The translations under genes and the position numbers were made by a program. A stretch of 64,000 nt of DNA, taken from contig MU859081.1 in NCBI GenBank assembly GCA_033297205.1, positions 204,260 through 268,259 on the forward strand. The letters run 5' to 3'. This DNA comes from Pseudoneurospora amorphoporcata (Eukaryota > Ascomycota > Sordariomycetes > Sordariales > Sordariaceae). The notes beneath the pieces were generated by a model, which saw nothing but the letters and a program-made list of their open reading frames with translations, ran no database searches and was not told where the DNA came from. Each line of letters opens with the position of its first letter. Position 1 is the stretch's first letter. Positions 11,358 through 20,402 of this stretch are shown piece after piece.

Positions 11358-12269
11358 TTACCGCTTCATATGGCTGTAATCCTTGAGCAAATGTTCCATA
11401 TGCGTATTCGTCGCCTTGCCCGTCCTTCTCTGCGCCCTCTTCTTCTTCTCCGCCTTGGGCGCAGACGTCATCTTATCCCTCGGGTCCTCGCTCGCCGGCT
11501 TCTGCGACGCGGCCTTGAGTCGCTGAACGATCGTATCGGTTCCCGGCACCTCAACCTTCTGCCACATGACCTTCAGCTCCGGATCGACCTCGTGGAACAA
11601 GCTGGGATCATCGAGCCAGACATAGCGCGGCAACCCTTCCTTCTTGATACGGATCACCAGAATCTTGTGCTCGGCCTCGAGTTCGTTGATGGCCTTCTCG
11701 CAATCGGGCCAGCCGTCTTTCAGCTCCTTGACGCCCACGCAGCTCGCGTCCGTCTTCTTCTGCAGGTAAGCCAGCAGCTGCGTCTTGTTGCGAACACCCG
11801 GGACTTTGGGCCGGTGCAGGTATGTCCCGCTCTGCCACGTCTGCTCGGAAAGGTTCGGGTCGGGAATCCACTGGATCTCGCGCGTGCGGCGCATTGCTTC
11901 GACGAACTCCTCCTGGTACGAGGCACTCCAGTGCAGACCCGAGAGGTGGCCCAGGATCTCCAGGTACGTGCGCGGTTCATCCTTGCCGCGGAGCCAGGCG
12001 ATGGCGTACGTGACTTGCGTGATGATGTTGAGGCCGGTGCCGGTGGCGGCCGGCTGCGAGTAGACGATATTGTGGGCGGGCGTGTCGACGCGGTCCGCCG
12101 CCGCCTTGCGAGGGGTGCCGTTTCCGGCGGCGATGGCCGAGGCTACGGAGCCTACTGAGGGCGACGGTGATGGCGGGGCGAGAGCGCGCTTGGTGCCCGC
12201 CAGCTTTGAGGAAGCGGCGGACATGCTGCTCATGAAAGACGCCTGCTGACGCTCAAGTGAGCTCGACAT
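11358..12269 (-). CDS. tfa2: transcription initiation factor TFIIE subunit beta (Tfa2)
   Basis: This intronless gene encodes a 303-aa TFIIE beta subunit, comparable with yeast Tfa2 (328 aa) and human TFIIE beta (291 aa). The protein partners TFIIE alpha in the RNA polymerase II preinitiation complex and recruits TFIIH. A Ser/Ala-rich N-terminus precedes the winged-helix core (about 80-155: ITQVTYAIAWLRG, TYLEILGHLSG, then FVEAMRRTREIQWIPDPNLS). A second winged-helix region follows (about 160-235, ending in GLPRYVWLDDPSLFHEVD). The C-terminus is strongly basic (KKKRAQRRTGKATNTH), as in the family, where it binds DNA. The ATG at 12269 is the first in frame and begins MSSSLERQ. Confidence 0.93.
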   Translation of the reverse strand: MSSSLERQQASFMSSMSAASSKLAGTKRALAPPSPSPSVGSVASAIAAGNGTPRKAAADRVDTPAHNIVYSQPAATGTGLNIITQVTYAIAWLRGKDEPRTYLEILGHLSGLHWSASYQEEFVEAMRRTREIQWIPDPNLSEQTWQSGTYLHRPKVPGVRNKTQLLAYLQKKTDASCVGVKELKDGWPDCEKAINELEAEHKILVIRIKKEGLPRYVWLDDPSLFHEVDPELKVMWQKVEVPGTDTIVQRLKAASQKPASEDPRDKMTSAPKAEKKKRAQRRTGKATNTHMEHLLKDYSHMKR

Positions 12270-14028
12270 CGTGGGCGATTTCGAATGTCGGTCGGTCTAG
12301 GCGGCAGGTGACAATAAAGTTTCAGCTCGGGTTCGAAAGTGGTACGGGTATGTGTGTTGTCGGGACGTCAAGGATCACTGTCGGAGATGCTTTGTCGGTG
12401 GCCCGCTACGGTGAGAGGTTGGGTGGACGGTTTTTCGTCGTTGAAAGGAATGAGGAATTGGATTTCTTGTTCGGAGTCTGGTCGCAGGATGAATGGATCA
12501 TTGATTCGGGCTGGAATTGGGGTTCCAAGATGCCACTAGCCGTAATACGCTATGGGGTACGGGGTACCTAAAGTTCAGGGCTCTGTGCCACTGCAGTGGT
12601 GCCGCTTCAGCCTTGCAAGTGATCTGGATCCTCACGCAAGGGGCGGGATGCCACTTCCTAATTCGCTTGGTGGTTTGAGTTTCGATTCACGATTGCTCGC
12701 TGAGTCGAAATTTCGTTTTGGAGGAGCATTGGCTTGTTGTGGGAACAAAAAAGGCTTAGCAGTTGCTGAGAGTAAGGAAGGTTGAAAGAAGTCCCTTCAC
12801 CAATGGAAGATAAGACGAAAGACGAAATTCGTCCCCTTTGCATGTCGAGTGCCACACTCGAAGCCCGGCAGAGCCTCGTTTCTCGCGGCTCACTACCGCC
12901 GGACTGGCATCTGCACGTACAATACAAGACTGGTTTGTTATTTACATAGTTTGGTTCTTCGGTCAGGGGAGGAACAGGGCAGATATAGAACCCTCATTGG
13001 CCCCTTTAGACTCTTCATTTGAAGCGACTGACAGGGCTCAAAACGCCACAGAAGCCTCTATCCGTCTCCTTCAAGGCCCTCAAGACTAGAATAGAAGATA
13101 CAAGAGGGTAGGCCCCCACGGCACCCGTCCGCTCGAATCCCCGAATATGCTTTTTCATTTTGAATGGCTCAAGAGCGGAAATGGTCGTTGTACCAAACTA
13201 ACAAACATACCAGGAGTAGATTGTACGTAGAACTGACACATGACAAGTACCGACTTGAAGTCAAGTCAAGAGTCAAAATCTACACCATTTAGTTGAAATG
13301 GCATGTACAATTAGTTACCAGTTTGTCCCGTCGCTACTGCAGCTATGACGTTTCGTTTAGATCGAAATGGAACTATCCTCCTCGTAAGTGATGACGACTT
13401 CCATTGACGGAGGAACTAATGGGGGCAGGGCAGTGTTAAGTTGCATACACGAAGCGTTGGCTAGCAAAGGCCATTCGAGAACATCGAACAAAGCGAACCA
13501 GGTCTATCATAGGGTAACTCTGTGTCTATGTTAAAATACCGCCTTTATTTCAATTGAGCAGTAACAACTAAATATATTCATTCCCATCATGATCCGTCTC
13601 TGTTCCCATGTATCCTAACACCTATTTAAATGGAAAAATGATCTGTTGTTCTCAACGAAAGAAGCGTTCAGGCTCGCTCAAAACCCATCTCCGTCTCATG
13701 GCATTTCTGTCCGTCGACGATGGCTGGTTAATGGGGGGAAGGATAGTCCGCCGGTGAAGAAAAGGGCTCGATGATACCTTGGCTTCACTTGGAATGGTAG
13801 ACGTGAAGGATCGTTGCTGAAGCGTTGTAGACTCTCATGATTAAGATCGTTGAAATGCTAGCCGTAGATTCTTGTTGGCCGTGTGTTTGGGCGGGGTGTC
13901 CCCATCCTTTCCCCGGAGTTTTGAAACGGAGAAAGTTTCTCGTCTCTTCGGACCCTCCGTGCCTCCCACGGCGCGGTTCAACAGCCGATAGGTCAATAAG
14001 CAACCGGAAGATTGGCGATTGGATGCGC
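12270..14028. other. intergenic region upstream of tfa2 and downstream of cytochrome b5
   Basis: This 1.75-kb stretch holds the tfa2 promoter and the presumptive 3' UTR of the b5 gene. It contains several A/T-richer patches around 13500-13640. No ORF with coding character, no tRNA and no repeat was recognised. Confidence 0.45.
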
Positions 14029-14727
14029 TTAAGCGCTGGGGGCAGCGGCGGCCTGCTGGGCCTGGAGGTACTGGTAGGCAAAGAAGGCAGCGGCACCACC
14101 GAGGACGATGATGGCGTAGAGGCCGACGCCGAGACCGGTGGCAGTGCCAGTCTGAGCAGCGGGAGAGACAGCACCGTGACCGTGAGCCTTCAAGTTGGGC
14201 TTGGGATCACCGGGCTGTTTGTTGAAAAGAGCAACATGTCAGTTCAAACTGTTGAATCCTCACATGCGAATGGTATCCGAAGCCACGTGTATACATCTAG
14301 GAATGGTGAGCTTTCTTACCTTGCGCTTCAGGGTACCGACAAGGAGGGGCACGAGGGCCTCGCGGGCCTCATCAGAGTGACCAACATCCTCGAAAGCCTC
14401 GGTCGCGTCCTGGCCACCGACGTCAAGGAGAACCTCCTCACCACCGCTGTTATCACACAAGAAAACCGGGTCAGCACATGTTTCCTCTTTCCAGATGCCC
14501 AGTGTCCAATGCGGGGAAGCCCGGGGAGTCGGGGATCAGAGGCCGTGACAGATGGGACGTATGGGACGTGCAAGGGGCGCGGCACAGGCGCAAAAAAAAC
14601 GAGGACAAACTTACGGGTGCTCGTTGACGAACTTGGTGACGTCGTACACCTTGTCGTGGATCACGATGTAGAGATCCTTCTTGGTGTTGTGCTCGGCAAC
14701 ATCCTGGTAGGTGAGCTGGGCGGACAT
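14029..14727 (-). CDS. cytochrome b5, ER tail-anchored
   Basis: Cytochrome b5 donates electrons to fatty-acid desaturases, sterol C5-desaturase and P450s. Three exons (14727-14615, 14446-14320, 14214-14029) with 168- and 105-nt GT-AG introns give 141 aa. The haem ligands are visible: His in NEHPGGEEVLLDVGGQDAT and His in FEDVGHSDEAR. The first intron splits the HPGG codon. Residues about 105-130 form the C-terminal membrane anchor (LGVGLYAIIVLGGAAAFFAY), followed by a short polar tail. An intron also appears to lie in the 5' leader (14752-14854). The start is the ATG of MSAQLTYQDV, the usual b5 beginning. It is a stand-alone b5 rather than a fusion, because no other domain flanks it. Confidence 0.94.
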
Positions 14728-14751
14728 CTTGACGGTGTTGTGGGATTTTTT

Positions 14752-14854
14752 CTGGACAGGTGGTTGATAGCATCAGCACGGCCGCTCTGATAACCGATGG
14801 ACAAGGGGACAAGACTAGGCCGAAGCCCGAGCCATTGCGCGGTTCCTGACTTAC
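14752..14854 (-). other. probable 5'-UTR intron of the cytochrome b5 gene
   Basis: On the minus strand a GTAAGT donor at 14854 and a TGTCCAG acceptor at 14752 bracket 103 nt just upstream of the b5 start codon, with a GCTGATGC branch-like site before the acceptor. This is inferred from sequence only. Confidence 0.45.
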
Positions 14855-16158
14855 CCTGGAAAATTGATGAGTGGGAGGACCGAGATGACGCTGAAAGCAA
14901 TGATCGTGGAGGAAATGTTAACGCCGGCGACGAGATGCAAAGAAGAGAGAAAAGGGCGGGGGGGGAGGAGGAAAAAGTCAAAAAAAATGGTTTCACGGGG
15001 AACTGACTGGATCGACTGGAGGGACCTGGCACTAGCAACAAGAACTGTGTACTGCGAGGTAGCCTGACAAGCCGAAATCGAAACGGCACACAGGCCAACG
15101 CAGCCTTCTGAGGAAGCTAGACTGCTGGCGGTATCAATGGGTAGGTACCGAGACAGCGACAGGGGCCATAAGAATCCAATCAGGAACAGGCAAAATTATG
15201 CAGTCGCATGTGATTGGAGCAAACGAGTGCTCAACAGACTCCTCCGAGTCGGAATTTGTGGAGGAGGCCACGGCCACCGCCCGACGATGGCGACCCGGAT
15301 AATCCGACTGTGTTCGATTCCAGATGGGCTGTGTGGGGCTATACAAACTCGGCTAGTGTACATCGAGATAGCCAAGACTTCCAAGCTTGGTATCAATGCG
15401 GCGCGCACTTTCGCGTCCGCCGTCACCACCAAAGTCATGACCAAAAGTCATCATCATAATCTTGAAAGACGACAACGAGAGCTAAAAACCACATTTTTCG
15501 ATGCGATGACCTGACATTCATACGTGGCAGCCTCTCACCGGCCCCTATACCCCGGGAACTAACCCTAACACCTAACCCTAACCTAATCTTGGGGTGTTGG
15601 GTGTGACTTACACCTTGCAGGTTGTCTCCACACAGGCCGTTTAGAATCGCACACGGTCGGATTATCAGGGCCGGACAATGGGGACCTCAAGGGGTCGACC
15701 CCGAACCGGGAACATCCCACGGCACCCGACGGGTATGCGACTCGGCTCCATCGCGCTGTTGCGTCGCGAACGCCGGCCACCTTTTTCCGGCATTTGATTC
15801 TCCAGCTCCCGTACCGGTTATTTATATGTGTCAGGCTGTACCCGGGACAAGTAGCACTCGAGGCTTCCATCCTCTTCTTCGTTATCTACCTAGTGTAGTG
15901 CTGGGTGAGGGGAAATCGCCGAGACAAGTTCCCGTTCTTAGAGCAGTGTCGCGGGACCCATTCAACCAATTCCCCACAGCTGTAAACATCGGGCAGCGAT
16001 CACGGACACATCCCGATTCTCAAACAAGCCGCTGACACAGCACACCACAAATGAACTGTGCGTTTCCTTCTTTGAATATGGTTTTGGTCACTGCCAGCAG
16101 TGCTCGCCCTCCCACCCTTTGTACCAGACTTATATCACTCTATCCTTCCACATACCCA
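14855..16158. other. intergenic region with a short interstitial telomere-like motif
   Basis: The region upstream of cytochrome b5 and downstream of the capping-protein gene holds no recognisable gene. A run of CTAACCCTAAC-type sequence lies at 15559-15587. Confidence 0.5.
15559..15587 (-). repeat. short interstitial telomeric-type repeat
   Basis: The plus strand contains ACTAACCCTAACACC followed by TAACCCTAACCTAA, which is degenerate TTAGGG on the minus strand. TTAGGG is the Neurospora telomere unit. Only about four units are present, with one irregular spacer. Confidence 0.6.
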
Positions 16159-17315
16159 TTACCGCCTAGAACTTCCGCCACCGATATCCTGTCCCAGGCG
16201 ATAACTGGCAACCTTGTCCCACTCGATCTTCTGTCTCGTCACTGGCAGCTGTCTTCTCAGGCCCTTGAAAGCGCCCTCGCTGAGGCTGGTGAAGCTCTTA
16301 TTCAACTCCTCCTGGTACTTCTTCTCGTTCACCGAGATCTCCTTGGCAATACCGCTGCCGGTGCCCGACGACACGTTCGCATTGACTGTCTTGTTAGTCA
16401 ACAGGCGCACGTTTCCGTCCTCGTAGTAGTGCACGTCGACCTTGATGGAGCCCTCGATGGAGCTGTTGGATGGGTCGTAGATGTATAGCGAGCGCCAACG
16501 TCCGTTCCTGTTTACCTCGTGTTAGCGCAAAAAGGCGGGTAATGGGACAAGGTGACATCTCCGCTCCTAAAGCAACATACCAGAAGTTATTCGGGCTGTA
16601 CTTGTTCGCGACAATGACGACCGCAACCTTGGTGTCGTTCTCTATCGGGTACGCGCCATAGGCGGCATTGGGGAAGTGCTCCTTGACGTAGGCAGAAAGC
16701 CCCTTAATCGTGGATTTCCTGCAAATGGCGTCAACCCTGCGCTTTCACTTCTCGCTATCGCGTGGGTTCTTGTTGGCCTTACACCAAGTCGGTCTGCTCT
16801 CCTTCTAGAACGTGGCTCTGAACATCGCTGGCTTTCTGTAGTCGCTTGGTGTTATTGACCTGTTCCCCTGTGTCTCAGTCTTTCCAATGGCTGCTTCGTG
16901 GGCGGGCTAACCTGAGTAATGTGGTCGTACGCGAAGCTCGAGGAGCTCTCGACGTCGTAGTAGCGGCCGTCTTCCAGGGAGCTGTGGGAGCTGATAATAA
17001 CGGGCTGGCTACCACCGGGAAGCTTCACCGTCGCAAACTGCTCCTCGTTGTACTTCTGGAACGCCGGGGCGAGCTCGTTCAGCAAATTAGGGGTCGAGCT
17101 CGTGAGGGCCTTGATGTCTGGAAGCTCGAATCGTTAGAAAGTAGGATCGCGGAGCAAAGTCGGAGGGAGGTTTCGTGCCTGCAACAACATCGGCGAGCTG
17201 TACGTCAACATGTTAGCATCCACAGTTCGGCCCTTTGATGTCGGTGTAGGATGCGCACCTCGCCAGGGGGAGATCCCTCAACGAACGAGGACACAATCTC
17301 GTTGTGCGATGCCAT
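16159..17315 (-). CDS. cap1: F-actin-capping protein subunit alpha
   Basis: CapZ alpha pairs with the beta subunit to cap actin filament barbed ends. Six exons (17315-17259, 17197-17179, 17117-16912, 16859-16783, 16718-16581, 16507-16159) give 281 aa, normal for the family (268-286). Family blocks recovered across the splices include SSFVEGSPPGE, ADIKAL, YNEEQFATVKLPG, VIISSHSSLEDGRYYDVES, YVKEHFPNAAYG, NNFWNGRWRSLY and VHYYEDGNV. The C-terminal part has LLTNK and WDKVASYRLGQD, the region next to the actin-binding tentacle. The second exon is only 19 nt and is followed by an intron that begins GC rather than GT (17178-17118). Both are required to keep the conserved GELADVVADIKAL sequence. The start ATG is the only one in the short first exon. 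Confidence 0.92.
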
Positions 17316-17929
17316 GGTTTCGCGTTCGAATAGTAATTAAGAGAAAATACGCAAAATTAAACGGTTTGTTCGACTTGATTACTTGGTGTTGAATATATTC
17401 GTTGTAGATTAGTTGATGTAGCCGGTATCGATCAACGGTACCAGTGATGATGGAGCTGCGCCTTGGGCATGTCCGCCGCCGTCAGTTGGACGGGAGCATG
17501 GACTGGCACCAAACCACTGCGGGGCCGCCTGAAGTGGGATGTGGGTATCTGACGAACACCGTGGTTGTGAGGCTGACAGCTGTCAAAAGGGGCTTCCCAG
17601 CTGGCGGGTTGTTACGATCTTGCATTCAGCTTGCTGCTCACCTTTTGTGACCTCTGCAAAGAATTACTCAACCACAATATCAACGACTGAGCTGCAGATT
17701 CGTGAGCTCCGGAAATAGCAAAGCAATGGCGTGTACGGTAGAGTTGGGGCTGTTTGATGGCAGTTGGTTGAGTTGCCTTTGACAGGCATCGTGACAAGAT
17801 CAAGTATTCAACGGTATTTACAAGACTGCATCCGCAACGCCAGAACCGACATCGTCTTTATAAGAAACGCCCCGCTATGAGTTCCCCATCTTCCCGTCTC
17901 TTCTTCCGTTCTTCCCTTCCTGCTCATTG
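17316..17929. other. intergenic region between cap1 and the E1-beta gene
   Basis: These 600 bp hold the capping-protein promoter and the 3' end of the neighbouring dehydrogenase gene. No further feature is seen. Confidence 0.45.
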
Positions 17930-19244
17930 TCAAAAGTTCAATACCTTCTTGATGTTGGCATATATCCCTAATCGAATGTCAGCTTGTCGCTTTCACGAGA
18001 CTCGCAAAGGGCTGGGTTTACTCACTCGCAACATCAGGAATGTTCAGGGCCTCGAACATGAGAGGCGTGTGAATGCTCCATCCAGCAACCCGAGCCACAG
18101 GAGCTTCGAGTCTAACAAACGTTTCCGAGTCCTCTTGGATGGCAGCGGCCACCTCGGCACCAATGCCGGCATTGACCATGGATTCATGAACCACGATGCA
18201 GCGCCCGGTTTTCCTGACACTCTTAAACACGGTCTCCTTGTCCCATGGATAGACGGTTCGGAGGTCGATTAGTTCCACCGAGACACCAAAGTCCTTTTCG
18301 GCCTTCTGCAGTGCATCCATGCACTTGTATAGGGGTTGGCCATACGAGATAATCGTCAGGTCCTTTCCTTCCTTCAGCACTTCGGCCTTGGATAATGGTA
18401 GCGTATAAGATCCCGTGGGAACCTGCTCAACAGCAGCACGGTAGAGGATCTTGGGTTCCATGAAGATACATGGGTCATTGCTGCGAATGGCAGACAACAG
18501 CAAACCCTTGGCCTGGAGGGGCGATCTGGGCATGATCACTCGCAATCCTGGGATATGTGTGAACAAGCTCTCGGGCGATTGTGTATGGTAAAGACCACCA
18601 TGGCCAACACCTCCACAGGGCATGCGCACCGTCAAACCCCCGGCACTCCGTCCGCAAGAACCATCCCTATATCTGAACTTGGCGGCCTCGTTCACCAGCT
18701 GGTCGAAAGCTGGGTATACGTAGTCGGCAAACTGGATTTCGGCAACAGGGCGCATTCCCTCGGCAGCAACGCCAATGGCAAAGCCCATGATACCCTGCTC
18801 GCACAAGGGAGTGTTGAAGACGCGGTCGGAGCCATATGTCTCGGCAAGCTTTCCCGTGCAGCGGAAGACACCACCAAAGGCGACGTCTTCACCGAAGATT
18901 AAGACCGACTCGTCTTGGGCGAGAGCGAGGGTTAGGGCATCATTGACAGCATGGAACATGTTCATGCGCTTTGTTGGGCCATTGCGAGTTTCGGGAGACA
19001 GCTCAGGGTTGTTGAGCGCCACTTGGGATGTTTGCGCAAGCAATGGAGTTGTCGAATAGTCAGTAGGAAGATTGAGCTTCGCATGAGGAGGATGTGTCGT
19101 TGAGTAAGCTCGCAGCGATTGGGGAGACGGCGCCAGAGCAGCAGCAAGGGGGACAGATCGAAGACCGGTGGAAGGACGTTGAACTAAGCCCTTGGAAAGG
19201 GAACGAAGGCATTGCGCCTTTGGTCGGATAGTTGAGCCTCTCAT
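17930..19244 (-). CDS. branched-chain 2-oxoacid dehydrogenase E1 component, beta subunit
   Basis: This is the E1-beta subunit of the mitochondrial complex that oxidatively decarboxylates the 2-oxoacids of Leu, Ile and Val. Exon 1 (19244-18026) and a 38-nt last exon (17967-17930) are joined by a 58-nt GT-AG intron, giving 418 aa. The last exon supplies the conserved ending RIYANIKKVLNF. A basic Ser/Arg-rich mitochondrial presequence (MRGSTIRPKAQCLRSLSKG) occupies roughly residues 1-50. The transketolase-type pyrimidine-binding domain carries LIFGEDVAFGGVFRCT, FNTPLCEQGIMGFAIG, IQFADYVYPAFDQLVNEAAK and YRDGS. These favour the branched-chain enzyme over pyruvate dehydrogenase beta. The C-terminal domain has LIDLRTVYPWD and RCIVVHES. 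The ATG at 19244 is preferred because the frame upstream has only a TTG. Confidence 0.93.
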
Positions 19245-20402
19245 TGTGAACAGCAACAAACAGGATGAAAGATGGGCTTGAGAACAGAAGATGAGACGAC
19301 AATCAAGTCAACAAACATGACAACATTTGGAAGAGAAGAGGAGGAGACCGCAGAATTCTCCTATCGACGGGACACAATCCCCAAAGGACCGGCATTGTAT
19401 CAAAAAACGGGATGACGGTCGGTCGGCTTGCAACGGCTTTGTTGGAGTCGTGTGTCTTGGGAGATCGCTCTTGTCAACAAATGAAGTGCAGCGCGGGGCC
19501 CCATGCCTTCCTTTTTTTTAGCGGTGCTGCCCGCTGGAGCACAGGAGGAAAGACCGTGACAGGATCCATCTCGGCATCCATCTTCCCCGCCTTTTGGAGT
19601 CTTTAAACTTTAGCGGTCCGTGCGTTGACAAGGTTAGTGGATGCTCCTGCCCCTAGAAGTATACGCCCTGCCCCCGCGGGAATGGGACTGGAAGCGCCAC
19701 AATTGCCATCATCAGTAAACAAACAGTGCACGAGGAACCAGTTCATCCCAAGTGAGAAAGATGGGAGGAAAGCTACGGATCGGTTGACATGATGCGGCCT
19801 TTCTGACGTTCAAATAGAAATATCGCTATGCCTGGGTTATCTCATGACTACTTCCAAGCTTCTTGGCTTTCGTATTTCAGGCTCCCCGTCGGCGCTTGAA
19901 GCCTGATTTGTGACTACCGTAGAGGTATATTCCATTGTGAACCAGAGGTTGGCGACTTAGACTAAACAGTGGTTAAAGCCATGGAACTTATCGTCCAGGG
20001 CAGCGCTTTCCATTCAGCACCTGAGCCAAGTCAGACCAAGCTGGAAACCAAGGCTGGGCGCAAATGCGACGTGTAAAGTGGAAACGCCTCAGAAAGAACA
20101 AGTGCTGGTGTAGAAGGAGCCTGAACTGAAGCCCTGTGGCCAGAACACCTCAGCTCGGGACACAGCTGCCGGCGCAGCGAGTTGGCAAGGAACAGGTCAG
20201 AAAATAGCGTGGCAGGGGTCGTCGTCACCACTCCACTCAGCAACCAGCGGCTCCAATCCGGGGACTACCTTAGACCTAACAATTTCACCTCCTGAATCCC
20301 GGATCTGGGTTGCCTCTTCTTTTTCTTCCATACCATGACTTTTTCACTATTCTCAGCATACAGCAGCAGTAGGTGTAGGGAGGCGGGTGTCGCACAACAA
20401 TA
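19245..20402. promoter_or_regulatory. bidirectional promoter region E1-beta / glucanase
   Basis: About 1.15 kb separates two divergent genes. Nothing beyond short random open frames is visible. Confidence 0.4.
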
